Translations under genes and position numbers: made by a program
Shown here: positions 11,322 through 22,303 of the stretch, piece by piece
Layout of the letters: every line of letters starts with the position of its first letter
Numbering within the stretch: position 1 is the first letter of the stretch
The notes under the pieces: model-generated
Told to the model about the DNA's origin: nothing
Database searches by the model: none
What the model saw: the letters and a program-made list of their open reading frames with translations, nothing else
Assembly (NCBI GenBank): GCA_030581615.1
Contig: JAKTTT010000012.1
Coordinates: forward strand, 124,001 to 188,000
Source of the DNA: Alloascoidea africana
Taxonomy: Eukaryota > Ascomycota > Alloascoideomycetes > Alloascoideales > Alloascoideaceae
Direction of reading: 5' to 3'
DNA: 64,000 nt

Positions 11322-11747
11322 GGCACTTGGTGAAGCTGGCGAGGAAGAACAGTTGGGATGCTGAACATTGATTGGTGTGTGTGGATGAAGACAACGTGCT
11401 AGTCACATTGATAATAGCCGCCCAAACATTAAGGTCCAGCAGAGATTTCCAACCACATTGGTCCATCCTATTATCGTAAAGAGAAGATGAAAGTAAAAAC
11501 AGGTGTACGATTACTTATTAAAATTGACAAGTAAAAACAACAAACACGGCATTTCATAAAATCTAACACAAAGTCAAGTTTCTCGCATATCCCAGATTTC
11601 TATCCCCAAAAATATTTTGCGTAGCATTTGTAATCAAAAAGTCTTTAAACATTAAAGGAATGATGAACATGAAAAAAAGGCAAGCTAATGGTGTCCATAT
11701 CAAGCAAGACAGGTAAGAATACCAAATAAACAATAAAAACCAAAATA
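11322..11747. other. intergenic, PSG1 promoter and SAM37 3' end
   Basis: Upstream region of PSG1 (read leftwards) and downstream region of SAM37. No additional gene or RNA recognised. Confidence 0.5.
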
Positions 11748-12933
11748 TTAAAACGTTCTATAACCATCATCATCGGAAAGCAAAGCATTAAGTCCCCATT
11801 GTGCTCTAAGAGTAACTGCATTCCATAGATTCGGTGCATCGTTTTTCTTTATATCCCCGATGGGTAAAAATTCTAGATTGCATCTATCCTCCACATTGTT
11901 AAACATGGCTCTTAACTCCGAGATCTCGCTTTTCACATGCGAAGCAATGAAAGGATCGGGTAATTCATCATATAATTGGGTATAGAGATGAGAATTGAGC
12001 CAAATGTCGCTTGTGCTAAGTTTGTTCCCAAATAAAAATGTAGCATTTCTAGAAGAACTAGAAGCTTCACTGTCAGCATTGGAAGATTGAAAGTATTCAT
12101 TTCTCAAGACCATAACAGTTGTGTAGTAAGTGTCCAATAGCTTTAGGCATTCTTTATTGGTCTGATTGAGATCTGTATTTTTCGATGCAATCGCTTCTCT
12201 AATAGTGGACTCCTCTTTCACGTTTGAGATGTGCCATAGCAAACTCATTATAGAGAAAGCTGTATGAGATGAAGTTTCTATATCAGTTAATCTATCATTC
12301 AGATGTACCTCCGGTTTAGGGGCAAGTTGCTGATCTGGCGGAAGAGGAGGTCGAAGTCCAACTTTTGCACACTTTTCTTTGGCAAAAAGTCGCATAGCTG
12401 GAATGGTATTCATTTGTAAAGGAAACAATAGTGAATGGCTATTATAGTTGAAGTTCTTTTGCAAATGTTTATAATTCGGATAATTTAAAAACTGATTGTA
12501 CAGCGTTAAACAGGAAATTTTATCGTCTATAAATTGCATAAATCTTTGGAATTATTAGTAAAGTTTCTAAAGATTCTGGCAATGGCATTTGAACTTACGC
12601 GATATTTTGTTTCTTTTGCTTCGGGGTTAGCCAGCTGTCAAGGTCTTTCCCCTTGCTTTTTAAATACTGGACGATATTGTGAAATCCATCAATGACATTC
12701 AGGCCATCACGTAAAGCAGGAAGACGTCCTAGGAATAAAAGCTTAGATTTTGTTGGGTAACCCCCTACACAATTTAAGAATCTCTTACCATTTACAGAGA
12801 CATCTGTATTTGAACTTGGAATGATAATGTATTCATAGGGGTAACAGACCAGATACAAATATTTCACAGCAGCTATACATTCTGGATCATACGGAGATAT
12901 TGAACGGGAAGTGCCCCATACGTGAAGTTCCAT
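11748..12933 (-). CDS. SAM37: mitochondrial sorting and assembly machinery subunit Sam37 (metaxin family)
   Basis: Two exons on the minus strand, 12933-12599 and 12543-11748, giving 376 residues. The 55-nt intron has donor GTAAGT, a TACTAAT branch and acceptor CAAAG; the junction is phase 2 and keeps frame (IAFMQFIDD). The N-terminus MELHVWGTSRSISPYDPECIAAVKYL and the thioredoxin/GST-like N-domain followed by an alpha-helical C-domain match fungal Sam37/metaxin. Family knowledge: Sam37 is a peripheral subunit of the outer-membrane SAM complex that inserts beta-barrels. It is read in the same direction as ERV14, which ends 323 bases upstream of its start. Confidence 0.8.
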
Positions 12934-13256
12934 AGCAGTTCAAGAATCAAGAAACCAAGAATGTTTGAAGCAGAAAGTACCAGAATTACAGTTGAAGCAA
13001 TTAGAGGAACTCGGAAAGAGAAAAGGAAAAGAGGAAGAAGAGAATGATAATTTATATTGGCTACTAGTCTCAGTGCTACGAGTCTCAGTTCCTGCTCAAG
13101 GCATCAGGTCAGAAGGAAAGAAGCATTTTAGCCAGATCAGAGCGCTTTTGGCATGTGAAAAGGTTTCAAGGCATTGGAAATCGGAGAATCACATGCAAAT
13201 CGCCAATCGAAGCTGGCGTGCTGCGATGTACCGCGGCGTTCTGAGTTGTACCGCAG
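12934..13256. other. intergenic, SAM37 promoter
   Basis: 323 bases between the ERV14 stop and the SAM37 start. Two GTACCGC words (13226-13256) form a short imperfect repeat. A 109-codon open frame on the plus strand here (12965-13294) has no coding character and overlaps ERV14. Confidence 0.45.
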
Positions 13257-14080
13257 CTAGGCCTCGTCTTCAACAAGCGCTGTTACCATGTTGAACAAGT
13301 ACCAGAAGAACAGCAAGAGATAGAACCCAAGCTTTGAAAAGCTCTCTACTCTGTGCTTTCCCAGTCTCCTGAATATTTCGGTTGGGTCCAGCTGGTGATC
13401 ATTCTTGTGATAGCTGTAGCCATTGTATAGCAGCACCGGGAGATTGAGGATAAATGATCCCCAATAACCTTTAAATAGGCACGCCAAGGTCAAAACAGAG
13501 TGTAATAGTGTCTCCGGGATAATCAACTAAATGCGATAGGAGGAAAAAAAAATCCCCGGCCATTAGTGCCAATATTCTTGGTTCTTGGACAAAAACAGAG
13601 TCCAGAACTCACTTTGTTGATCCGGTTGCACAGGTCGATAGGATTTATGTAATCTTCGACGCATTCAATATTTAGGTCAATTATTGGTTAGCCTCTCAAC
13701 TTGTTTTGAACAATTGATCCGGTATCCGATTCGACGCTTGCTCGCCAGGGGTTTAGTACCTACCGCTTTCTTCCAAACAACGATAAAGGTTAGTACACTA
13801 TCAAGAAGCTGCAGTCTGGCCGTTGCCTTTTCGCTTTTGCAGTTACAGGGCGAAACAAAACCCAAGAATGAACGATTTTCTGCAACAGGAACCGATAAAA
13901 AGGACCCTACAGACGATTGACCAGGGCCGTTGAATCAAACAAACGTAAGATGAGATCTATGCACATACCCAGATCAGTGTACATCACACAGAAGAAAACC
14001 TGAAGAAACAGATTGCCGAAATTGCCCATAAGGACAAATATGAAAAACCTTTCAAATGACGAGTCATCTGCGTTAGCCAT
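13257..14080 (-). CDS. ERV14: COPII cargo receptor Erv14 (cornichon family)
   Basis: Proposed minus-strand exons: 14080-13969, 13769-13764 (six bases), 13653-13613, 13526-13257, giving 142 residues (S. cerevisiae 138). The spliced protein reads [40 protein letters not shown] and continues to EIFRRLGKHRVESFSKLGFYLLLFFWYLF, aligning with cornichons without gaps. Without the six-base exon it lacks two residues in the invariant DLE-x-DYINP motif. Introns: 13770-13968 (GTATGT, TACTAAC, GGAAG), 13654-13763 (GTAGGT, GCTAAC, CGAAG), 13527-13612 (GTGAGT, TTTAG). Three hydrophobic segments fit the family. Family knowledge: Erv14 loads transmembrane cargo into COPII vesicles. An upstream in-frame ATG at 14101 would add seven residues. 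The outer exons are firm; the microexon is inferred. Confidence 0.85.
13764..13769 (-). other. putative 6-nt microexon of ERV14
   Basis: On the minus strand the order is TACTAAC, a pyrimidine-rich gap, GGAAG, then AAAGCG, then GTAGGT. The six bases are phase-compatible with both neighbours (G+AA, AGC, G+AT) and encode the Glu and Ser of DLESDYINP, residues otherwise missing from a nearly invariant cornichon motif. This is inference from splice signals and family conservation. Confidence 0.7.
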
Positions 14081-14510
14081 TGTATAATTCCCTTTGCCCA
14101 ACGGTCACTGTGCCCTGCAGAGCCATGGACCCCATGGACCCCATCGAACCTACCAAGCTTCTGACATTTGCGCGGACCCGGCTGTTCGCAGCACCCTGAC
14201 TCTCTTTCTTCCACTTGTAAAACCCCAACAAGCCCGGGGGACAGGAACAAAAGGACAAGCACCTCCGCTGACTCAGCACGGCCCGATGCTGACATAACTT
14301 TCCCAATCCGAAAACGGGTGGCTGGTAGTGCCCGGGTAACCCGGCCGCACCCGGCGGCGGCGCGCTGTGATTGGCCGCCTGGGCGACTCAGAGATAGCTT
14401 CATAAACTCGCTTCCCCCCCCGGTTCTTCTCCTGAACCGCAATCTCAGACATCATCATTATATCTTCTCGAGTTGAAACAGTGGTCATATAGCGGGCTCT
14501 TCTTCCAGAC
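14081..14510. promoter_or_regulatory. divergent GC-rich promoter, ERV14 / Ser-rich gene
   Basis: 430 bases between divergent starts, markedly more GC-rich than its flanks (14160-14420). It includes a CGGGTAA word at 14333-14339, the reverse complement of TTACCCG (Reb1-type), within a partly palindromic CCCGGGTAACCCGG, and a CT-rich leader just before the plus-strand ATG. Confidence 0.5.
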
Positions 14511-15343
14511 ATGAGCGTTTACTACCAATCTAACGACGCATTCTCCACTTCGACTGGAGGTGCGTATGGTGCTGCTGCGATGAACTCCATAAGCAGCACC
14601 ATTGCACCAGCAACAGGACTAGCAACGAACATCAAGCAATCCCAATATCTCTCTACGATGAGGTCCAAATCAAGTCCCAAGAACAAGGCCCCGAATATGG
14701 GGTTTCCTTCCAACTTTTCGAATACGCCTTTCAGGGTTGGTAGCGGCTCGCCCACCTATTCCGGTGCCCCTCCATCGTTGAGCTCCTCAATCTCCTCCCG
14801 GTCAACGGGAACAACAAACACCTTTATATCTTCACGAGCCAAGCATCTCATAAGCAAAGGCTTTGAGCAAGAGGACGATCTTGAGTTCTGTCCCGAGATC
14901 AGACCAAACGTATGTATTTTTGAGATTGAGAGGATCTCTTGGCCCACCCTCCAATTTGGCGTCGGGGCTAGAGGTATTTGCGCATGACCAAACACCGCTA
15001 ACATCGTATTTGAACAACGATCTAGTACTTTTGTATTAACCGCAAAACTAATGCTAATCCATATCAAATGTATGGAAATGATTATACCCAAGCACATTCC
15101 CCGTTGAACTCTCCTATTCAACTCGATTTAAAGCTTTCGCCTTCCTATTCCTACCAAAGGAGTCAACAATATATTAATAATGGATTGCAATCGCCGACCT
15201 CGACTTTACAACATGGGAAAGGTCAGAGCTCTCCTTCCAGAACCACTTCCACACCCTTTGTATCGAAGAGAATCAAGCGACCAATTGAAATCGTCGACCC
15301 CCATACTGGTTTACGGGTGGGCTCACCATTACATGTGAAATGA
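14511..15343 (+). CDS. uncharacterised Ser-rich fungal protein
   Basis: Two exons, 14511-14909 and 15026-15343, giving 238 residues. The 116-nt intron has donor GTATGT, branch GCTAAC and acceptor TCTAG, phase 0. The N-terminal 90 residues are Ser/Thr/Asn-rich and disordered. Two blocks look conserved: SRAKHLISKGFEQEDDLEFCPEI before the junction, and KRIKRPIEIVDPHTGLRV near the C-terminus. I do not recognise a named family. The acidic EEDDLEFCPEI block and the basic C-terminal IVDPHTG block suggest short interaction motifs in an otherwise flexible, probably cytoplasmic or nuclear, protein. Unspliced reading would stop soon after the donor, which supports the intron. Confidence 0.65.
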
Positions 15344-16058
15344 TGATGTTTTATTACCTAATAATACTTAATTCACTATTATGTATGTACTCTTATTATG
15401 TTTCATTCTATCTACTCAACCTTGATGTGTTACTGGGCGGTGGGGAATCTCTTTTGGATAGTTTATTTCTTCCTTTTTTTTCCTTTTAAATTGTCATTTA
15501 CTACTGGTTTCACATTTTATTTGTTTATCAATTACCTCTCACAAAAATGATCGGGTTAGACATTTGCAGACATTGTTTTATGAGAAGCTTATAAATTTCA
15601 CAAAAGTGCCAGTACTCTGTTTTTCATTATATATAGAGAATACTGTTACTTGTTATAAATATTTATGGAAAAACATAAAATAGAATCCAAATGAATCTAT
15701 TGATTAGTTTTGGAAGATACAGTAATTCACTAGCTTGTACCGACTGGAGAATAGTACTAATCTAAATCTAGATAGCAGGATCTATCTATAATTATCTGAG
15801 TATTGGAAAACAGAATAGAATCTATTATAGTCTTGGAAGATACAGCTACTAGTTTATATCAACTGGAGAACATGAAAGCTCTAGGCCACGACAAATCTAC
15901 AAATGAATATGAAATAATACTTGTGAATCTTTTCGCAATATATGTTATATGATACATTGTAGCAGTGAACAGTAGATACCGATACCCAGGGATCCTTTTT
16001 AATTGAAAGAAAAGATGATGTGCAAGTAAGAACCACCGCATGTGCCATTCGCATGTCC
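15344..16058. other. convergent AT-rich intergenic region
   Basis: About 715 bases between the convergent Ser-rich gene and RPL18. It holds a diverged direct repeat (listed separately) and no credible gene. Confidence 0.5.
15693..15874. repeat. diverged direct repeat, two ~60-bp copies
   Basis: Copy one (15693-15754) starts GAATCTATTGATTAG and continues TTTTGGAAGATACAG with CGACTGGAGAA near its end; copy two (15818-15874) starts GAATCTATTATAG and continues TCTTGGAAGATACAG with CAACTGGAGAA. Period about 125 bases. The copies are similar but not identical, so the duplication is not recent. Confidence 0.7.
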
Positions 16059-16836
16059 TTAAACCTTGAAACCCTTTGATCGTCTACGACCACGTCCTTT
16101 CTCGAATTTGCGACCCTTTGACAAAAGTCTTGGGGCTTTGCCCTTATGAGGACCAAATCCAAAATGTCTAACGGCTTCTCTCGAGTTTCTTGGTCCTCTC
16201 ACAAGCAAAGTGTTGCTTCCAGTTGGTGCACGCAGGGCCAATTGATCAAGAGTGATTGCTTCACCTCCGGCCTTGATAATTCTAGCTCTTGCAGTTCCGG
16301 TGAACCTCAGTGCGGCAATAGTAGCCTTGGGGAATTCCAACAAACGGACGTCATCAGTCACTGTTCCAACAACAACGATAATCTTTTCAGAAGCACCCTC
16401 TTGCTGAAGAGCTTTTGAAATGCGGGCGAGAGAAACAGGAGGTCGGTTGGTCTTGGAAAGGAAAAGACTTCTCAAGATGACCTTGTTAAAAGGTGCCGAA
16501 TCAGTACGACCTATTCACAAACGTTAGAATGCTGGTTCGACAAGATATAGAAGATCATCAGTAAATAAATAGTCGTTTGTCGTAAAATCTAAATGGTCAA
16601 TCAAGAAAACAAAAAAAAGGCATGGATTGATTCTTTTGGATCTCTCGTGTTGTAATTCCATTTCTGTATCCATGATTCTGGGAATCTCATTTGTGGTGAA
16701 ATATCTCAATAGACGAGGACTTACGAGCCAAAAAGCTGTAGAGCTTGACCAAAAGCTTCAAGTAGATGTTATCTGACTTGGGAGCAGAGCGGTTGCTCTT
16801 CCTGATATGCTGTTTCGATAGCGAATCCTTTCCCAT
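16059..16836 (-). CDS. RPL18: 60S ribosomal protein L18 (eL18)
   Basis: Two exons on the minus strand, 16836-16725 and 16510-16059, 187 residues (S. cerevisiae 186). The 214-nt intron has donor GTAAGT, branch TTCTAAC and acceptor GAATAG; the junction is phase 1 and restores [15 protein letters not shown]. Conserved blocks include [67 protein letters not shown] and the C-terminal [10 protein letters not shown]. Family knowledge: eL18 is a structural protein of the large subunit on the solvent side near expansion segments. A single long intron near the 5' end is typical of yeast ribosomal-protein genes. A TATAAAG word (16850-16856) lies just upstream of the start; its strand relative to the gene makes it unconvincing as a TATA box. 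Confidence 0.96.
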
Positions 16837-18464
16837 CTTTGGTGTGTGCCTATAAAGACGATGTTGTATTCCACCTCAGCAAGATAATCCAACTCCAATT
16901 TCCAAGGTGGGCCAGTAAGCGCCAGCAAAGGTAAATCTGAGCACGAAGTTCCGCATTTGGCCTGAACCACAAAACCAGCATAGGGTTTAGCCCTGGTCAT
17001 GTGACAGCAAGCATGGAAATGTAAAGCAGGATCCATCTTTTCAATTATTCCACGAAAAGCAAAGTGCTCAAATAAAATGAATAGAGGCTCTGAATACCAT
17101 CTGGTATGAAAAAAAAAACTGAGAGTTCTGGGTTGCTAATAGACTCCCATTGTCCAAATACTACACGGTTGTATGGCTTTAGGCCTGTACCGTATGCCTT
17201 TCACCTCTTGTACAACGCTTGTGGATAACTTTGTACAATAGCAGTGAGGAACATTCTCGCACGATTTTGGTCTCGAGAATAGTGAAACCACAATGCTTGA
17301 TTATTTAGAGCTTCCCATTGTTTATCGGGAGAGTCAAATAATTAATCTAGTCGATCTAAAGATGGAGGGTTTTCATAAGCTCATACTATAAGGTCTGCCT
17401 AAGATATCAATTTGTTGATAAACGGAGATTGAGTAACACCCAATTACTTGTCTTTTGATCCTATCAATGCTCATAAGTTAGCTTAGAAAGGCAAGGAGAA
17501 ATGTTATACCGACAATGTAGGTACAATAAAGCGCCGGCAGGTACAAGCACAACTTTACAGAATAAAAAAGAGTACGATGGGGGTGGGTATGATTATCTTA
17601 TGGATAAGGGTCCCATGTCTTGAGCTTCGCAATTTAGCGCTATTCGCTTGTTCGAATGATGACAAAATCCGGTTATAGTCCCCAGAAATCAAACGAATGA
17701 GGCACCATAAACCGTACCTAATGACCTCATAAATTTGTACCTGCACCGGAGAAGGAAAGCCAACGCTGCCATGTCTCAGAAAGGCCCAAGTGATGCTTAT
17801 TCAAAAAGGAACTAGCTTTTAAATCCGAGTTCAAAGGAAACAGCCCAGATGTATCTTTCATGAAGCTTTGGCTTAAATCTCAAAGATGAATTTATATTTG
17901 CATGTTTAGTAATTACTAGTTATATTCCTAGTTATATTCCTTGGCTTTAGTCTTGCTTTGCGTGAACGGCTCTCGTTGATGGCTGAACGAACAAGGAAAC
18001 TAGCTCACTTTATGAGGATTGAGTTCTTGTAGATAATAGGAATGGATCAAAGACAGTACTACATACCGTTACGTTTTGTCTTCATGTTCACAACTTAGTT
18101 AGCTCATGACGGTTGAATTGTAATTTTAAGCTAAAAGTCCAGCTACCAAAGGATTCATAATAGGAACCGTTTACAGAAGAATTATACTTTTTTGTATAAT
18201 GACTTTTTGATTGAACCAAAAAAATGTACGGGTATAATGGGCTAACTGGTACTCGAGTTCGCTTACATAATTTACTTTCATGAAATTGGTATTTTTGATT
18301 CTTGGAAAATAGGAGCTATCAAATTATTGGATGGAAGGGCATATCCGTCAAATGCGTAGAATGATAAATGAATATTATCTGAAGCTTCTCTTCAAAACTT
18401 AGCCAGGCTTCGCAATGTTAGTAGTAGTCTGAAACAATGTTCAAGATGAGTAAAGATAATCTTT

Positions 18465-18500
18465 CCCGAAAGATCCATAGATCCCGAAAGATCCATAGAC
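18465..18500. repeat. 18-bp tandem duplication
   Basis: CCCGAAAGATCCATAGAT is followed directly by CCCGAAAGATCCATAGAC, two nearly perfect head-to-tail copies in the middle of the RPL18-permease desert. Confidence 0.9.
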
Positions 18501-19981
18501 GACAAGATGATATCAGAAGTAGATACACTCGAAGGAGAAAAGACGTATGGAATCACCTTCAAACTTTAAATCATCAAAACTACAATCTGATCTTAAAGGC
18601 CTTGAGATGATAGCCAAAGTAGACATGCATTAGTATTCAAGAACCGATGGCTTTATCTAAACGGAGGACGATCAACCTTGAGCATGATTCAGCTTATATG
18701 GCTTGTTCTGATCTCGAGCCTTATAAGGTTCTAAAAGATCGGCTTCAAATAAAGGGGATGAATACTATCACTTCTCCATAATGATCAATCAGGGGAAGGT
18801 GCCATGAATACTTGAGACGCATCTATGTACTAATAACTTTGTCAAAGTTTACTATGAGAGCGAAAACACGCTCATTAAATCTTTTCCAGATGATCGAAAC
18901 AAGAAGGGAAGTTCATCAAGTAGCCATTGGCTAAACATCTGTCGAAGAATGATTGCTTGGAGGGTTCTCGATTAAAGACTATATTTCAGAAACTAATCGA
19001 TCCTACAAGCAGACATCAATTTCTTAGATCAAGAAAACTAGCCACACCATCTAGAATCGTTTTAAGTTCTTAGGCTCCATTATTTGACCGAGATATTTGT
19101 TAGTTCAAAATGCTTCACAAGTATATTCCATTCAAACAGATCTTAGCCCAAGATGTTAACTATAATGGATTAGTCAAACTTTGAGTATGTAGTTCACTAT
19201 AATAACTAAGGTCCAACGAAAGGTTTTTGATCTTATAACAGCGACCGAGAGAAACCCCTTTCGAAGTCACCAGCTTTTGCTATTTTGGAAAGATCTTCGC
19301 TCCGCTTGACCAGCTTTTTCTTTTGCGAAAATTGTTCTTGAAGCATAATATGTGAGAATTGTATGACAGTGGAACAGCCTACACCGTTGAAGGAGCCAAC
19401 TAATGATCTGAAAGGCATCTTTATTTAAATTGGAAATCAAGACAGCTTTAAAAAAAAAATGGAGGCTTTATACCCAAGATAAAGTATCATTTCTATTGTT
19501 CAAACCGGACTAAAACATCCCCTGGCCAGGTAGATTTTGTTATTATACTGCATGCCGTCTCCAATAGGAATAGACTCACAACACTACCGATATCACCCCT
19601 AACTTACTCTAACGACATCAGGAAAGATTTCTAAGCACGGTGTCGAGTTATCTCGTTTTCCGCTTGCGAGAATTTCTACCTTTTTTCTGTTGGGAAAGAG
19701 CAGTTCCGTCGTGTACCCTTTAATATGGTGATGAGTATTAACAACCCTGTGCTATTGAGTTCCAAAATTTTTGATCTTATGATCCAAAATGTGGCATAGT
19801 AACAAGGTTTCTAGCCTTCTTCTTTTCATCTGCAAATTCTTGGTTCGGATCAAAAGAACTATTACTAATGTTTAGCATTTGTTAACGCTTCAACCTTGCT
19901 TAGGCGAGACCAAGCTCTTTAAACTTGTATGTGTTTTAGGAGAGCTAATCTGGTTAACCGGGTCTATCTATTGCCGATACC

Positions 19982-20359
19982 ATGCCTGGGTTGGCTTGGC
20001 GGGCAAATATCCCTTGCATCCATCTGCGTTGTTCATCGAGGTTGCACAACTGGCGATGGCACCGCTGGAAAAAAGACATCCAAGCACATCTAAAGCATTC
20101 CGTGGGGCTGATCCAGACACTTTTAGTTGTGCCTTCCGAGTTAGACGTAGACAATGAGCGGAGTGCCTGGATCTCTGAGAAGGGAAAAACTCACAAGATC
20201 GCTCAAAGAGGAAACGTTTTACTTCCCTATGTGAATGGATATTTCGACTTAGGCTTGGTTGTGCATGTGGACGCTCAAGCCTATTTTTTAAACCTCAACA
20301 GTAAAAAACCCTCTTTGACATTGCCCATGCCCACTCAGTCTCAGAATTCAAAGCCGTAA
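19982..20359 (+). CDS. dubious 125-codon open frame upstream of the permease
   Basis: An ATG-initiated frame of 125 residues with no family resemblance. It sits in a locally GC-richer stretch and ends 220 bases before the permease ATG, so it could be part of a long leader, an eroded gene or chance. An alternative frame (19879-20157, 92 codons) overlaps it, which argues that openness here reflects composition more than selection. Confidence 0.15.
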   Translation: MPGLAWRANIPCIHLRCSSRLHNWRWHRWKKDIQAHLKHSVGLIQTLLVVPSELDVDNERSAWISEKGKTHKIAQRGNVLLPYVNGYFDLGLVVHVDAQAYFLNLNSKKPSLTLPMPTQSQNSKP

Positions 20360-20578
20360 TTGCTGCGCGCACACAAAGACAAAAAATCTATATCAACAGG
20401 GGCATTTCCCTCGTCATCTCCCGTTCTAGCTAGCCGGTTCACTCAACATCAACCGCTCATACTGTAGAGATCTCGACTTTATAATAATAACGCTCACTCA
20501 GATCGTTGCTTTGCCAACTCTGCTATCTACTAACTGTCGAGCTGACCTTACCCTTTGCGATAATCTTTCCAAATCTAA

Positions 20579-22303
20579 ATGACGTCTTTCAGAGATATAG
20601 TAAAACGGCTGGAGGTCCCGCAGGAGCAAGATGAAACTCAAGAGTCGACAGTACTAAAGAACAAAGACATTATTCCTATGCCGGTTGAGAGACGGATATG
20701 GAATTACTGGTCGTATTTTGGGGTCTGGGGGATCTCAAATATGTGCATTTCGATATGGACTGCTGGATCCTCTATTCTGAGCTTGGGAGTAGCTATCCCT
20801 CATACGATGGGGATCATTGTCATAGGGAACATTGTTTTGACAACACTGATTATCCTCAATTCATGGGCGGGGTCTACTTGGCATATAGGTTTTACAATCT
20901 GTCAAAGGGCTTTGTTTGGCATTTATGGATCTGGTCTTGGCTTGTTGGTTCGAATAGTCTTATCGGTTGTTTGGTACGGATCACAGGCATGGCTCGGAGG
21001 TTTAGCTGTTACGGCTTTGATTTCAACTTGGAGCAGATCGTTTCTGGAAATGAAGAATACCTTTCCTGATCATGTCCATATGACTAGAAGAGATTTTATC
21101 GGTTTCTTAATTTTCCAACTGATTTCTCTACCGATTCTGGCTATACGGCCCGAGAAGTACAACAAGTTTATCAATTTGGGAACAGCTCTTACCTTTTTTA
21201 CCATGCTCGGCATTTGTATAGCTGCGTGTGTTGAATATGGTGGCGCTGGGCCATTAATGACCACTCATAACAAAGTATCTGGAGAAGATTTGGCATGGGC
21301 TTGGGTCTTTGGTATAACATCTTGGTATGGTGCCCTTTCTGCGGGAGTTTCAAACGCTTCTGATTTCGCCCGTTTTTCGGAGAAAAAAGTGTCGGTTGTA
21401 CCAGGAGCCGCTATCGGTACTTTAATCTGTGGAACGGTTGTGCCATTGATGGGCGTGTTAGCTGCAAGCGCAACAAAGGGAACATATAATGTAGAACTAT
21501 GGGACCCTCTGAACATTTTGTTGGTTTGGTTAGAGAACCATTGGACTGCAAAAGTGAGAGCTGGCTGCTTCTTTGCCGCTATATCAATGATTTGTTCTCA
21601 ACTTAGTCTAAACATTCTATCAAACGGTTACGCTGGAGGAATGGATATGGCTGGTGTTTTCCCCAAGTTTATTAATATTAAGAGAGGCTCGATTATCACG
21701 GCATTACTCTCATGGGTTGTTCAACCTTGGGATTTTTACAACACATCCAGTACTTTTGTCAGCGTGATGGGAGCCTTTTCTGTTTTTATGGCTCCGCTGA
21801 CTGGGTTAATGATTTGTGACTTTTTTGTGATTCGCAAACAGAACTTGGTTCTTTCAGATCTTTACACCTTAGATCCCAACGGTACTTATTATTACACGAA
21901 AGGTATCAATTTCCGAGCTCTGGTCTCTTGGGTTGTAGGCTTCACACCAGGTATTCCAGGCTTGGCTGCCAGAGTAAATGACAGCATAAAGATTGGACAA
22001 GGCATTAGAAACTACTACAATGGCAATTGCTACTTTGGATTCTCAATATCTTTTTTCCTCTATTGGGTCCTATGTAAGATATGGCCTGTCAAAAATGCTG
22101 GGGCAAAAGATGAACAGGACCTTTTTGGTACATTCACACCTGAGGAGGCCAGGAGCATGGGAGTGATACCCTTTAGGGAAAGCAGATCTGATACTAATTC
22201 AGCTACCACCACTATTCATGAGTTTGCGCATTCTGAAGATGCCGAGATTGGCGATAAAACAAATTGGAAACTGGAGGACCAGAATGCCAAAATAGAAAAA
22301 TGA
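20579..22303 (+). CDS. NCS1-family permease (Thi7/Nrt1-like thiamine or nucleoside/nucleobase transporter)
   Basis: A 574-residue plasma-membrane transporter with about twelve hydrophobic segments. Hallmarks of the NCS1 family are present: RRIWNYWSYFGVWGISNMCIS before and in helix 1, NSWAGSTWHIGFTICQRALFGIYGSG across helices 2-3, VVWYGSQAWLGG in helix 3-4, SNASDFARFS, and ISMICSQLSLNILSNGYAGGMD further on. The cytosolic tails are hydrophilic; the N-terminus opens MTSFRDIVKRLEVP. Family knowledge: fungal members import uracil, allantoin, uridine, pyridoxine, thiamine or nicotinamide riboside with protons. The overall pattern feels closest to the Thi7/Nrt1 branch, but substrate cannot be assigned from sequence by eye. 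It follows a 3.7-kb gene-free region. Confidence 0.85.
   Translation: MTSFRDIVKRLEVPQEQDETQESTVLKNKDIIPMPVERRIWNYWSYFGVWGISNMCISIWTAGSSILSLGVAIPHTMGIIVIGNIVLTTLIILNSWAGSTWHIGFTICQRALFGIYGSGLGLLVRIVLSVVWYGSQAWLGGLAVTALISTWSRSFLEMKNTFPDHVHMTRRDFIGFLIFQLISLPILAIRPEKYNKFINLGTALTFFTMLGICIAACVEYGGAGPLMTTHNKVSGEDLAWAWVFGITSWYGALSAGVSNASDFARFSEKKVSVVPGAAIGTLICGTVVPLMGVLAASATKGTYNVELWDPLNILLVWLENHWTAKVRAGCFFAAISMICSQLSLNILSNGYAGGMDMAGVFPKFINIKRGSIITALLSWVVQPWDFYNTSSTFVSVMGAFSVFMAPLTGLMICDFFVIRKQNLVLSDLYTLDPNGTYYYTKGINFRALVSWVVGFTPGIPGLAARVNDSIKIGQGIRNYYNGNCYFGFSISFFLYWVLCKIWPVKNAGAKDEQDLFGTFTPEEARSMGVIPFRESRSDTNSATTTIHEFAHSEDAEIGDKTNWKLEDQNAKIEK

Larger units (their letters stand above)
16837..20578. 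other. 3.7-kb gene desert between RPL18 and the NCS1 permease
   Basis: Both flanking genes point away, so this is a divergent spacer, but far longer than others here. It is AT-rich with many stops in all frames. Short open stretches exist (for example around 18440-18610 and 18640-18780) but match nothing I recognise. From about 19960 to 20360 base composition rises and one frame stays open (listed separately). No tRNA, long terminal repeat or inverted repeat was seen by eye. Confidence 0.5.

Noticed and set aside
16511-16724. snoRNA inside the RPL18 intron
   Set aside because: A C-box-like TGATGAT is present but no D box follows at a suitable distance and no terminal stem is visible.
20150-20578. 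TPP riboswitch upstream of the Thi7-like permease
   Set aside because: A CTGAGA word occurs near 20175 but the paired conserved sequence elements and the helix arrangement of a TPP aptamer are absent.
16837-20578. Point or inverted-repeat centromere
   Set aside because: No long inverted repeat and no CDE-like motif set were seen; a desert alone is not evidence.
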